Source: Torymus aiolomorphi (taxonomy: Eukaryota; Arthropoda; Insecta; Hymenoptera; Torymidae). From it: 64,000 nt of DNA. The position numbers and the translations under genes were made by a program. Location: contig CM070874.1 in assembly GCA_036365515.1 (NCBI GenBank), positions 176,750,297 through 176,814,296 on the forward strand. The letters are read 5' to 3'. Below are positions 34,152-48,905 of the stretch, piece by piece. The notes under the pieces are model-generated. The model worked only from the letters and a program-made list of their open reading frames with translations. It was not told the DNA's origin and ran no database searches. The first letter of the stretch is position 1, and the number at the start of each line of letters is the position of its first letter.

Positions 34152-35466
34152 AAACGCTGTTAACTGAAGTGGTAGAATGCTTTCTCAAAGAGTATCTTCA
34201 ATATTTTTATGACATTTTTTTATCGAACATTTAAATTAAAAATCACAGTTCGAAGTTGAAACAGTATTATAATTCGCGTTTCAATTACAAAATGATTAAA
34301 GGTTTGAAATATTATCAAACTTACTTTATTTATACTTTCTTGTATACTATATATGATTAATACAAATTCCTAAAGATTTTTCAATTCATTAAAAAAGCAT
34401 AATATTGTTCTAAGTTGATGAAATCTTCTAATCTGTATTCTTAACTCAAAAATAAATTTAAGATAGTCTCAAAAGGCATGAATAGAGAGTGAATTAAGCG
34501 TATTTTACGAATCTGTGTTTATATTATATCATCTTTGAGATGTAATGCCGCAAAAGTTATTTATAATTCGTAAAATTAGTTGATTTCTTTAAAAAGTACC
34601 CACTTTTCCAAATCCGCAATTTTAAGTCAAAAATAACTCGTGAGTAGTTCTAAAATACATAATTTAGAAGGAAGTCAAATGTACTTTAAGAATATCGGTT
34701 ACCATTTGCATATCTTTCTAGCAAATGAAAAAAAAAATTATTTTTGAAAAAAACTTTTCCAAAATTGTTATTTTTTAAAAAATAAGACCTTAAAGTCATC
34801 CATTTGACTCAAAAATTTAATCACTTCTATGTTAAGGTTGCATGACCCATAACATCCCATTCAAAAGTTACTTTTTAACGTTAAAACTGCAATAAATAAT
34901 TATACAAAGCAAATAATAAATGTTGAGTTTTCGCGATCTATGTATAAATGCAAAAAGAATATTATAAGCTTTAAAAATTGGAAATCGAAGCAAAATTGTA
35001 GAATTCGCATATCTCGTTTTAAAATCGTCAAAATGCGCTAATTTAGACATAATGTCGATTTTAAAACGAGATATGCCAATGCTACAATTCTGCTTCGATT
35101 TCCAATTTTTAAAGCTTATAATATTTTTATTGCATTTATACATAGATCGCGAAAACTGAAAATTGATTATTTGCTTTACATAATTATTTATCGCAGTTTT
35201 AACGTCAAAAAATAACTTTTGAATGGGATGTTACGGGTCATACAACCTTAAGACATACCTATGGTGCATGCGAAACTTCAGCTAATTCCGTCCATCTGTT
35301 CAAGAGTTATGCTGGGGACAACATTTGGTTTCATTCATACATACAGACATACATTGTTTAAAAACCTATTAATTATTTTGACTCAGTAACCTCAAAAATA
35401 TCGAAATTCATCAAAATCGTGGATTCGAAAATTTTCACCGTTACAAAGCTTTCTCTTTGAGAAAGC
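34152..35466 (+). mobile_element. Helentron-like (HINE) non-autonomous insertion
   Basis: It is present only in the right arm of the intronic foldback. The left arm (31880-31910) is the empty site, placing the insertion within an A-run (T-T on the other strand). It ends with the hairpin CTTTCTCTTTGAGAAAG followed by CAATA. A related GCTTTCTCAAAGAG lies near the 5' end, like the subterminal repeats of Helentron-derived elements. The same 3' end occurs at 46161-46178. The family assignment is inferred from structure. Confidence 0.5.
34832..35251. repeat. Near-perfect 420-bp palindrome
   Basis: Arms of about 205 bp (34832-35036 and 35047-35251) start TTAAGGTTG and are reverse complements with few mismatches around a roughly 10-bp centre. 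The ORF across it is a by-product. It lies within the Helentron-like insertion and may be a separate MITE or part of it. Confidence 0.85.
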
Positions 35467-35997
35467 AATACTATACTATGAAAATAAATATACCGATTTA
35501 CAATATAATTTATAAGGAGGTAACAATCTATCATCTTACGAAGTTTTTAATTCAAAGATTTTGGATGTAAAAGCAGTTTTTAAACAAATATTATATTATA
35601 ACTTCTAATCATTCGTATATTATCGAAAATTTAGTTAATTTAAATAAAATTATGACTTGAAACATTTATTTACGTATGTTAAATAGTTGTAAACTTTTAA
35701 ATCTTTTATGGTCTCTTGAGTAAGCATTATATTGTATACATTCGCTTGAATTAGAATTATAATGCGTGGACATTTGAATTAGCATTATAATGTACTCTTG
35801 CGTGAGTCAGCATTATTATGAATTCTCGGTGAATAAGAATTTTGATGCATTTCATTGGGAGTTGGACTTCTATTGCATGAAATTTTGATTTAGATTTCTG
35901 TTGCCCAAATTTTTAATTGGAATTTTCTTGCGCCAAATTATCAATTAGAATTTTGATGCACTCGCATTTGAGTTGGCATTTTATGAACAGGGGGTGT

Positions 35998-37104
35998 CGA
36001 TTTCATTATTTACAGACCAGTTTCGATTATATTGATCTATTAAAATAAATTTATAAGAAAATTACTTATGTCGGGATGTCGGCTCATGACACTGAACATT
36101 GACTGTCTTAAGAATTTAGCCAAGCAGTAGACCTTATCATTTAACTTTTCACATGGTTGCTTTTGCATATAGTAATTATATTAACTGCTTTCTGGTTCTA
36201 TATTGCAGAATTAATTATGTATAAAATACTGGATTATATAAAAACTATCTTTTAATATTAAAAAATGGGTAGTTATCAATCGGAACTGAAAAATATTGCG
36301 TTGGCCAATAAGTAACCATCTTTATAATTACTTTATTTCCTTATAAAATTGTAAGTTTACGTAATTTTTCATGCATAATTAAATAATTAGGATTGTCTTT
36401 TAACATCCTGTTTTGCAGGTTATACAGATTACATTTTGTCGTCTACTTTTCATCATTGAACTATACCTTCATTAATAGAATGAACGTAATTATCACGATA
36501 TAAATAGTATAAATACCAATTTTTATTAAGGGAAGATATTAAATTAACTTATATTTTCGTCTGAAAATTATAACAGGAGTAATAATTAAAATATATTCAT
36601 GAATCTTGGCGCATAAATAGTTTTTCTCATCTTTGAACGGTGCTTGTTGTTCAATAAAAACATTTTATAATATTAAAAGATATTTGAAGCTAAATATTTT
36701 TTTTTAACAATACCAGGAATGACAATCTATTTCACTTCATGAAATTTGTCAAAGAATTTGTTTTTTATATAATTAAATTTGTCGTTCTATAAAAACCTCA
36801 TATTATATTTTCAGTTTTTTATGATGAATAATAAATTTAATTGAATTATTAATTTAAGTTTGAGGAAGCCTAGTGACCATGAATTGGCAGCAGTTTGTTA
36901 ATCTTAAATTGTGAAAATTATTATAAAATTAATTTGAAAAAATAACTAAAAGTTGGTCTATAATTATATACTAACTATTAATTAGCTATCGTTATCGGTT
37001 ATTACACAAAAAATAATCGTTATCGATCAACAATTACAATTTTTTGTATTCAACATATTTTAACATAGATATCTAAATGTCACGAAATAGTTAATAAATT
37101 ACAG
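35998..37104. other. Transposase intron, 3' part, no gene
   Basis: A+T-rich. It ends with an acceptor-like TTACAG at 37099-37104, with an alternative TTTTAG at 37111-37116. No other feature is seen. Confidence 0.5.
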
Positions 37105-40050
37105 ATCTATTTTTAGATAATGAATATAATTTTGATAGGAAACGTCTTACTGAAGAGTTTGAGCAGAGCTTCAGTGAGGTCGTCCGGACTTTGCGCTCTT
37201 CATTTTCAAGATGAAGACTTCACAGATGAAGGTAAAACGAATTTGGGTCGAAATCGCGTTCCTCTTCATTGGCAAAGAGTCCAAGAAGTGGAACCACACC
37301 AAGAACCAACGAATCAACCTGCAGGAGTTGCAGCTCATGAAGAAGCGGTACCACATCCAGAACCAGCGAACCGACCTGCAGAAGTTGCAGCTCAGTTACA
37401 AGAAGTGCACGTGGAACAGACTGTGCGTGTAAAAACTCAGGAAGCACTACAAGTAGAAATGCAAAGCGTTTGCGCAAATGATACGGTCGAACAGCACCAA
37501 CAGGAAAAAGAAAACGAATGTATAGGCATCGTAGACAGACCATTGCGTCTGGTAGAGAAATGTTTTCTTTTCTTGATGAGGATGCTGACCTATCATTTTT
37601 AAATTTCGAGCCTTCTATTAAAACACCAGATTTTAACGTTGCTTCAAAGAGCACAAACTCTGTACCAACTGCTTCACCTTTGAGAAAATGCATTTCTAGT
37701 TGCTTACGTAGCGAACTTCAGACTCGTAAATTAAAAAGTCAATTATTAGCTGAACAAACAAAGGTTAAGCAGTTGCAGAGAGTCGTCAAAACACAAAAGA
37801 ATAAAATTCGACGTTTAACCAAACGTTTAGAAGTAAGTGCGAAAAAACAATCACGTACAATTGACGACTTTCTTAAAACAAGAGATATCTCTGATGTAGC
37901 CAAAACTATGATTAAGTTACAATTACACAAACCGAAAACGACGTACACCACCGATGAGAAAGACTTTGCTAAACAAATGTACTTTTATTCAGCAGCTTGT
38001 TACTCTAGATTACATGCTGCTGGATTAGTTTTGCCAGCTGAATCAACGGTGAGATCGTGGGTATCAGAGTATGACCTTGTTCCAGGACTAAATGAGATTA
38101 TTTTAAAGAAAATAAATGAATATTTGATGACGCTGCCGCCACAACAACGTTTGTGTGCGTTGAAATTCGACGAAATGACAATCAGATCAGCCGAAGAATA
38201 TTCTAAAAAATATGATATAATTGAAGGTCTTGTTCATATGGGAAATGATAACAGAAAGTCTGAAATCGCGAAACACGCATTACTTTTTTGTATTGACAGT
38301 ATTAATGCCGAAAACACCTGGCGTCAGCTATTATCTTTTGGGTTTAACGAAAATGGAGCATCTGCAGAAGAACTTCTTGAGATCATTCCCCAAATCATAA
38401 AAGACCTACGGAATGCAGGAGCAGATGTACGTTTAATTGTATGCGATCAAGGTACCAACAATCAAAAGTTATTTAAATTATTAGATGTATCTTTTGATAA
38501 ACCTTATTTTTTTGTTGACTCTGTAAAGATTTTTGCAACTTTTGATTGGCCGCACCTTATAAAAAGACTGGTAGCACATCTAAGAACCTACGATAGCATT
38601 TATGTCGATGGTGAGATAGTTATACCTTTCTCCGACTTAAAGCAAACGTGGGAGCTCGACAAATCTCATGTAACTTCAAATTTATTAAGTTTTCTATCAG
38701 ACAGTCATTTCAATCCTAATAATTTTGAAGTTATGAAGGTGAGTCTCGCTTTTCAGCTATTAAGTCGTCGTATGGCTAGTGCAATTAGATTAGCTGGCGA
38801 AGACACTAAAGCAGGGTTATGTTCGAGAACATGGCAAGCATCAGCCCATTTTGTCGAGGCAATAGATGCTGTTATTGATGCATGCAATTCTTTGAAATGA
38901 AATAATATTAATAAATTAAAGCGTCCATTGTCCAACAGAAACCCAGAGATTCAGCAACGACTAGAAAGTTTCATTGAATGCTCAAAGAAATGGGTTATTA
39001 AGAGAAAAGGCAATGATTATAAGCCTCCTTGTTTCTATGGGTTCCCTATGACTACTCAGGCTTTGGTCAGTCTGTATTTTGAAATAAAAGCTTCATATCC
39101 TGACTTTGAATTAGCTACTGGTCTATGTAATCAAGATTCTGTGGAGCATGCTCATTCGAAATTCCATGGCAGAGGTGCATTCAACGCTAATCCTACTTGC
39201 AGAATGTATCGTTTGGCTTTCAGACACATTGTCTCAACCGATTTTATTCATACGAGTAAAAAAAGGTAATACAAATTGTGAAGAAACTCATTCGCTACTT
39301 GTTCAAAATCAAGTAACTAAAACCAAAAACACAGCGCTTGTTACATTACCTGAATATAATTCAGAGGAAGTGAATGAGCTTCAAGAAATCATGGATGCTG
39401 CTGAATTGATGGAATTGCCTCTGGAATTAAATTCTTCTAACATGCCAGATATGAATGCAAAATTAATATACGAATCGAATGCGATAACTTATTTCGCTGG
39501 TTACGTGGCGCGTAAGTCTTTAGGAAAGAGTCAATGTCTGGCATGCGAAATGAATTTAGTAAAAGATGTCAATGAATCAGAGAATGTGAGTGAAAAGTAC
39601 ATTCAAATGAGAGAATATCCTCATTCTGATCTAGAAGCTCCAGCAGTAACATACTTGATCAGACAAACCGAAGATTTCGCAAGTGTCGTTAACTGTCAAT
39701 TAGAAGCATTTGATAAAATTTATTCAAAGTTTTGGCATAGAGAAAATCTTTCACAGCATTTACTTGAGAATGTAGAAGCATACACTCGCAAAAAATTCCC
39801 TGCTTGGTTTGATCAAGAAAATGACTGCTACGAGCATAGGTTAAATATGCTGAAATTCCTTCTATTAGTTAAAATTTTTGCGAAAACAAGAGAAAACAAT
39901 AATAGAAGGAAAAATGCTCCAAAGAATTCTGTTGCGTCAAAATGTAGAAAATTGAAAAATGTAAAAAATATGTTAATACTAGATCTGGCTATTGTAGTAA
40001 ATAATTATTTAAAAAAAAAAAAAAACAAAAAAAACAAAAAAAATTATATA
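37105..40050 (+). pseudogene. P-superfamily (THAP9/Galileo-like) transposase, exon 2
   Basis: The remaining THAP half (LCALHF, the C-x2-H pair) is at about 37190. Two copies of a Glu/Pro/Ala repeat follow, then a basic coiled coil (37720-37860) and the P-transposase catalytic and GTP-binding-type regions. These include LKFDEMTI near 38160, VCDQGTNNQ near 38450 and FDWPHLIKRL near 38550. The C-terminal P-element domain is at 39120-39240 (GLCNQDSVEHAHSKFHGRG). A helix-rich tail with CLAC follows. Lesions are frame changes near 37130-37180 and 37510-37560, TGA at 38898, and an extra A in the A-run at about 39257. P-type transposases cut DNA and use GTP as cofactor. Confidence 0.85.
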
Positions 40051-40113
40051 TATATATATATTTGTAAATTATTGGAAAATAGTGCATATTTAAACTTTGT
40101 TCGTGTTAAATAA

Positions 40114-41399
40114 ATTATTAAGTTTACGTATATTACTTATATTTTCAAATTCCATATGTGCAATTTTTCAATAATCATTGCGGTATATTGTAAATATTTT
40201 AAATATAACGTTAATATAAATTATTACCTTGTAATTATGCGTTTCGCCGTATATGTATGCGTTCAAATCATTGTAAATTTCTGGTATTTCATGAGAACCT
40301 TGTTTGTATAATATTTGTTAACATTTTGTAATAATTATGTTAAAATTTTAGTTTTGTAAAAATAATAATTAGTATCCTTTTTAGGATACCTTTCAGATAT
40401 TCAAGTTATTAGGAGAATTAAAGAGAATAAAAGACTATACAATACATTTTTGGAGGTAAGAAAAAATTTAATATAAATTCAGAATATTCATAAAGTGGGA
40501 TCCTTTTATCTAGTTAAAACATGCATCTATTTTTTTCAGATGGGGGTGGTATTGGTTACCTTCCCGTTGGTGCCCCCGAAAACAAATGCTCTTATTACTA
40601 CTGACAAATGAAGTATAATAAGTTTATTTGGCCAAACAACCAATAAATTAGTTTTTGAATGCATCTTTTTAATCATTAGGGTCGATAACTATACTTCAAC
40701 AGTTATTTTAATTGAAGTGATTATCCGATAAGCCAATTGATTACAGTTCAATACGAATTATTTTAAAATATAATGAATAATTTTTTGATTACTACATATC
40801 TCTTATAAATTATTATACAAAATAAAATAATCGAAAAAAATTTCTTTACTGACTAGATGATTAATTCATCTTAATATATTATTATTAATATTAATTATTA
40901 ATAATTCTAATATTATTTTACATTATAATGAAACTTTAGTGAATGTTTTCTTCTACCTAGAAAAGTTATCAATTCCATGTACTCCGAATCATTTATTTTC
41001 AAATAATAATTTTTAAATACTATTTTATTTCACATGACATCAATAATATCTTTATAATGTTATTATTTAAATTTTTATAAATCAATGCTAATTAATTTAA
41101 ATATGAATTCAGAAGATAAAAGTTAAACTTGATTGCTAATTATTATATAGAAATTAACAGTAAAAATGCATTAAAATTAAAACGATACTTTTTAAAAATT
41201 TCTCATTGATATTAGAACAATTTTTCTTGGAGCACACGATTAGAATTCAGAAATCAGAGTAAATATTGTCTAATACTGATAACTACCGCATAAACTTACA
41301 TGATATTTATGTATAATTGAACGCGAGCTTTTTAAACTGTAAGACCGGCAACAATCATTACAATTACACAAATACGAACATTTTTTTAAAAAACGCAGC
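40114..41399. other. A+T-rich 3' flank of the transposase, no gene
   Basis: After an AATAAA at about 40109 I see no coding region. The part up to about 41400 has no partner in the left arm, so it is the unique interior of the element. Confidence 0.5.
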
Positions 41400-42399
41400 A
41401 GTCCTTTTAATTTTTAGAAAAGGTTTGCTAAGATATCTTTAACAATACGTAAATTAATAATACGTATTTTGTGATGAAAAAATTACACTATATTATCACT
41501 ATAATATAAAATTAAAGTAATAAGTATAAACGTTAATGGCAATCGTTAATTATATGTTTACAACTGAAAAAAAAAATTAAAAATTTTTTATACAGGTAAT
41601 CATTAAAAATATGTATAACATTTATCCTATACATATTTAATTTTATCTGTGAACAGAGAATAAAAATTTAATACATAAGTTAGTAAATACAAAAAAATAG
41701 AAATATATTAGACAGAAAAATATCATTAACCCTTTGATCACCCGTGTGACATTTAAGGTATGCTTAGCTTGAAAGTGAAATACAATCACCATTGCTATAA
41801 ATTATTGATTTTAAGGGTTTCAATTGAAAGGTAATTATGTAATGTTATAAAATTTGAACACAAAATAACTTAGAAATCGTACAGTATTATTTTAAAACGC
41901 AAGAAGAAATACAAATTTGAGAAATTTTTTTTTTTAATTAATTACAGTACTTATTTAATTTACGCACAATATTTGAAAACTTAAAATCTGAAAATCATAT
42001 GTTATTTTTATTATAAATACCGCAAAATTACATTTTAAAAGTATACACAGAAATTATTTGCGAATGTTTTAATCTTTATGATGTATATGTTATACGCAAA
42101 ATTGTCATTTTTTTATATTATTCCAATTTAGCGAATCTACAGAGAGAAGTTTTTTTATAATTGGTATTTTTCTTAGTTAATATACTACTTTTACAGTAAT
42201 AAGAGAAAGAAAATTTTACTTCAATTAGTAAAACGTAGTGATAAAGAGTTAATAAAAAATGTTTTTAGAAATTATCAGAACGACAAATTCAATAAATAAG
42301 AAAATTAAAAAAAAACTATTTTCTTTAATAAAATATAATTAATTTTAATACAATAAATAAATCCTGCCAGAATAAGAATTAAAAAGAAAAAAAAAATTC

Positions 42400-42478
42400 A
42401 CCTGCGGGCTTGAACCCGAGTCCAAAAGATTAATCAAAAGCAGTCGTGCACTTTTGCCACCGCGGCCATCACCACAAC
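42400..42478 (-). ncRNA. tRNA-like Pol III unit, right-arm copy
   Basis: On the minus strand a B-box GGTTCAAGCCC and an A-box-like GGTGGCAAAAGTGC are followed by a T-run. It is diverged from 29374-29463 by several substitutions, but the B box and the T-run are kept. Confidence 0.45.
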
Positions 42479-42672
42479 ATGATATGTGCAGCATGAGATC
42501 GTTTATGATCATTTTTCCCCCTTCGAGTTTACGTTTAGATATAATGTTTAAATTCTAATTAATATTCATAGCGCACTGAGAGTAGAATGTATTTGAAAGT
42601 TGACGTATTTCTATATAGTGATAATGGTATGCTTAAAACGTGTATACTGTGTCATGTCAATAGTTATAATAC

Positions 42673-43606
42673 CATCCCTAGCAAAAATCGAAAATGTAGC
42701 AAATTGTTTATTAAGTGTAGACAAGTGTAAAAAAGTGTAAGGAAGTGTAATAAAAATGTAGTTTGATACTGAATTTCGGACATATTTTACATCATTTACA
42801 CTTATTTATACTTTGTTTACATTTTCGTATACTTTTCTACACTTCATAAAATTTGTAAAAATCCGTAAAAATTTACAGTTTTCTACACTTATTTACAGTT
42901 TCTTGCATTTTTTACATATTCTTTTACATTTTTCTACACTTTCCTACAGTTCATAAAATTTGTATTAACCATAAAAAGTCTATAAATATAAAAAAATGTA
43001 AGAAAGTGTAAAAAAATGTAAGAAAGCGTAAAAAAATGTAAAAAAGTTTACAAAAGTGTTAAAAACGGTAAAAAAGTGTAAAAAAACATATTAAAATGTA
43101 AAAAAAATATAAGAAACTTTGAGAAAGTATAAAAAACTGCAAGAATGTGTTAAAAAACTGTAAAAAAAATGTAAGAAAGTGTAAAAAAGGTATAATAAAG
43201 TGTGAATAAATGTAAAAAAGTGTAAAAACACTATAATCAAATGTTAATAAGTATTAAAAAAACTGTAAGAAAATGTTAATAAGTATTAAAAAAACTGTAA
43301 GAAAATGTTAATAAATGTGAAGAAGTGTAAAAAACTGTAAAAGAATTTTTGAATTATGAGTATCAATGAAAATGTTACAAAATATAAAAAAACTGTAAGA
43401 TAGTGTACAAAAATGTACAAAAATATAATAAAGGGTAAAGAAAGTGTAGAAAAGGGTAAAAGAATGTAAAAAACGTCCGAAATCCAGTAGTTTTTTACAC
43501 TTTTTTTTACACTTATTTACATTTGCTTACACTTTTTTTACATTTTAAAAAATTTTTTTTACACTTATCTACATTTATTTACATTTTAAAATTTTTGCTA
43601 GGGATG
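42673..43606. mobile_element. 934-bp TIR element built of short degenerate TGTAA-type repeats
   Basis: The ends are CATCCCTAGCAAAAAT and its inverted match (ATTTTTGCTAGGGATG). Nearly all the interior is roughly 10-bp degenerate units such as AAAAAGTGTA or AGAAATGTAA. Orientation switches: units read TTTACAC at about 42790-42960, GTGTAAA at about 43000-43470, then TTTACAC again. The left arm near 19690 lacks it and is the approximate empty site. No coding sequence. Confidence 0.75.
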
Positions 43607-44262
43607 TTAAGAATAAATAATTCCCTCTCTGAATGTGGTTGATGAATAATTGATCTGAAAGTTAAAAAATAAAGGAATGGAACTTTTACTGGACTGTAAA
43701 TTATTTCAAAAATACAATTGTAGAATTAAAACTTTTGCGCACTACTTGTTAACCAATTTTAAATGATTAGTAGACAAAAAACGAATTTACGTATTCGTAA
43801 TTGTGTGGGATTGTAATGGTTAAAACGTGATAATTAAAAAAGTACTTGTCTGCTTTGACATGGAATATATGTTTTTGAGAGGAAAAAATACACATTTTTT
43901 GTAATGATTTTTGAAGTTGCTGACAACAGATCGTATAAGGGGCACACTAAAGTCGGAATACCTTCCATTATTTTAAAACGAGCCAGAAAATAATAACTAT
44001 TTTTATTCAAACCTGTATAAATTTTATTTTTGACATAAATCTGGTAAAAGTTACATTTGTAATTAAAGCTTAAATTGTCCAATTATGTAAACGAAACGCA
44101 TCTTCTAAGTCGTTCATCTGTTATTGATTAATTATTAATTGATAACATTATATAAGTGCAAAAAATAAAAATTTTCTAACGAAAATCCAAGAAAAATAAT
44201 CCGGTAACTTCGTAATACTCTATAGACTCCGACATCCAAATGATAATTTTTATAGTTACTAT

Positions 44263-44265
44263 TAC

Positions 44266-44313
<48 letters not shown>
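44263..44313. repeat. (TTA)n microsatellite
   Basis: About 17 TTA triplets at the position mirrored by 17700-17770. Poly-Asn or poly-Ile ORFs over it are artefacts. Confidence 0.95.
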
Positions 44314-44344
44314 GCAATGATTATTTTTATATTTAAAAAAGCAT

Positions 44345-44670
44345 TCGGCCCGGCCGAAGTGCAATTATCATAAGGCCGCTCGGCAAAGCTCTGAACGACA
44401 AACAGCTATAGCGGGCCGCTCGTCGATTCGATGAAGCGGCGAGCTATAGTCGGATTGCACTGCGGTGCACACGTTGCGTTCGCGTGCACCGGCGAGCCGC
44501 GACTTTGCCCGCTCCCCCCACTCCGCTCCGTACACATGTACTGAACGTGTGCATAGTTCCACCGTTTGGCCGCAACCGGCCGCAGCGCGCCATGCGCACA
44601 GGCTGCCTAACTTTTTTCCGGGGCACTGGCGATCTCTCTACTAATCTCTGTCTGTACCACTACCACTGAG
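44345..44670. other. GC-rich block, right-arm copy
   Basis: Inverted partner of 17340-17700. It shares ATCATAAGGCCGCTCGGCAA and CCGGGGCACTGGCGATCTCT. More diverged than the outer repeat blocks. No conserved protein frame. Confidence 0.5.
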
Positions 44671-44689
44671 TATGAAATTGGTAGATGTC

Positions 44690-46178
<1,489 letters not shown>

Positions 46179-46719
46179 AATAGGTGGCTTACAAAATGGT
46201 TAAGAAAATCTAAAGCACTTTTTAGAAAAACTATAAATTAATATGCATTTTTTATCTCATTCCCGCTTAAAAAAGACAGACACAAGGAAAAATATTTTGG
46301 GTAATGAAGGTAAATCATGAGATTCTGTATATGCAGGGGTATTATAATTAAAATGTATCAATTAAAAATTAGAGCCAATGTAATTATTTATAGTGGGCTT
46401 ATAGGTATAAACATTGTTAATGAATTATTAAAAAATGTAGTATTCTACATTTACAAAGCCTACCGGTAAACTGCAAACCGTCGGGCCCGCCAAGTATGTA
46501 CGGGAGATTGGAGGACTGCACCCCTGCTAGAGCATCTCTATAGACTTCTATTATCCTCCCAAGATGCGTAATATTATAGAAATTTCAAAATTGAGAAAGA
46601 ATAATGAAAAATGGGGATGTGATGGTAACTATATAATTTTTTTATATAGGCTTTGACTTTTTCGTAAATATCTGATAAAATTCTTATGAATTTTAGAAAT
46701 AAAAAGAGGCATAATAGTT

Positions 46720-47520
46720 ATATAATTAAAATAATTTTCTCCCACACAGACGTAAAGTGCTTAGGTTCTATAAAGTTTTGTAGGAATATGTGAGCTGTTG
46801 CGCCTGTTAGGCGTTAAGTAGTATTTTATGCCCGCGGGATGAATATTTTCGAAGTTACAACGTGGGCGTAAAATGTAATTTTACACGCAAGGTACTAAAA
46901 GTTTTATTATTCAGTCAAGTTAACTTATGGGTACTTGACTACAATAAATTGATTTCAGTATTTTCTTGTGTTTAATTTGTATAGAAGGATGAATATAGGA
47001 TAAACAAATTTTAATACATTTCTGGGAACAGTCACACAGTTGTTTCCGAGAGTTGTTTGCATTACTTGACTATCGGTAATTGATTTCACAACTTTCGTTT
47101 GTTTGATTTACAAAAAACAATTTGTATGTACTTACATAATATTATATAATTGAAATAATTTTTACCCACACGGACGTAAAGTGCGTAGGTTCTATAAAGT
47201 TTTGTAGGAGTACAGGAGCTATTACGCCTCGTGGGCGTTAATTAGTACATTATGCCCGCTGGCTGAATATTTTTGAGTAGGTACGAAAAGTTGTATTATG
47301 GCAGTCAAGTAAACTAATGGATACTTGATTAGAATAAATTGATTTCAGTTCTTTCTTGTGTTTAATTTGTATAGAAAGATGAATAAATTTGAATACATTT
47401 CTGAGAACAGTCGTACAGTAGTTTCCGAGATTACGTTGCATTACTTGACTATCCATAATTGATTTCACAACTTTCGTTTGTTTGATTTGCAGTGAACAAT
47501 TTGAATGTACTTACTTACAT
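46720..47520. repeat. 390-bp tandem duplication, right-arm copy
   Basis: Inverted counterpart of 15418-16230, very similar throughout. Confidence 0.75.
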
Positions 47521-48905
47521 ATAATTTGTTCAGCATACAATGACTCAAAGAAGTAAAAGACTTTTTCACTGGTATTTATTTGATTTCTTTTACGAAATCA
47601 TAAATATTATTATTTTATTGATATTATACAGAAAAAACGTCTATACTTGCCTTATTTTATACTTTCGCAGAAAGTTTTATATTAACAATATTATTAATTG
47701 TACAGTCATGAAAAAAATTATTACCATTTTTGGGGAGTGCTTATTGAATAGATGAGATTCGAAGAAATAAAGGACTAGACAAAAATTGTGTTGTTTAAAC
47801 GTACATAAATAATTATTTTTTTTAAAATCGTGTTGATGGTATTGAAAAGATATTAAAGCTCTCATTAAAGTTTTTGGTACAGAGTTTTACGGATATAGAG
47901 AGAGGGAGAGATAGTATTTATTTTAAAACTTTGGTACTTATCTAAAATTATATTTTCTAATTGCTTTCTTGCAAACCTTGATGGTATATTGTGTACGTAA
48001 AAAATCTTTATGTTATATTCTGGCTTTTTGTATTACTTTTATTATTTTATATTATTTTTTTATTAAGATTCTTTCTTGTTTTTCTATATCCGACAGATTG
48101 ATAGACCCTCCTTCATAACTAATGCCATACTTTAGATTTCTGTTCGAAAAAAAACTTCTAAAACGTTTGTTTATAATGCTTTTCATATTCAGACAAACAT
48201 AAAAAATAAGATTCTTCTTTTTCTATATCCAACAAATTGATAGAACCTCTTTGATAATTAATGCCATACTTTAAATTGCTGTAGGACAAAAAACTTCTAA
48301 AACTTTTGTCTATAATCCTTTTCATATTCAGACGTACATAAAAAATAATTCTTCCACATTCTCTATAAATAACCATAAATCTGGTACGCTGTAAAAAAGT
48401 TTCCACAAAGTGTAACGGTTCTTTAACTTTAATTAACATTATAGTATTTATTTTAAAAATTCGGTACTTATCTAAAATGATATTTTCTTATTGCTTTCTT
48501 GCAAACCTTGATCATTATCATGTTGTGTACGTAAAAAATCTGTATGTAATATTCTGACTTTTTTGTAGCTTTTTTTTATTACTTTTATTCTTTTATATTA
48601 TTTATTTATTATCATGTTGTGTACATAACAAATCTGTATGTAATATGTAATATTCTGGCTTTTTTGTATTTCTTTTATTCTTTTATATTATTTATTTATT
48701 AAGTTTAAATACTTTTTGCATTATGATGCACTTCTAATAATATGAAAATATCATCTCACTATTTCCGGATCTTAAAATAATTGTTAGATATTCTTACTTT
48801 AATTGTCATAATAACTGTCAGAAAGGCTTCACATAAATTTTCTTATATTATTTTAATAATAGTGAAAATCTTGCATCTCTCTGTTTCCATATTTTAATTT
48901 GACAG

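Larger units (their letters stand above)
31275..35997. mobile_element. Intronic foldback element with satellite core
   Basis: Termini ACACCCCCTGTTCATAAAAT and its inverted match at 35978-35997 begin long inverted arms (about 31275-32030 and 34010-35997). The right arm is interrupted by another insertion. The middle (32040-34010) is tandem repeats. There is no transposase. It lies wholly within the intron of the P-type transposase. Flanks GAATTC and CGATTTC do not give a clear target duplication. Long arms with a repeat-filled centre are the foldback pattern; the superfamily is unknown. Confidence 0.7.

Noticed and set aside
37211..37432. Lys-rich ORF overlapping the transposase
   Set aside because: Shadow frame over the duplicated Glu/Pro/Ala-coding segment of the THAP transposase.
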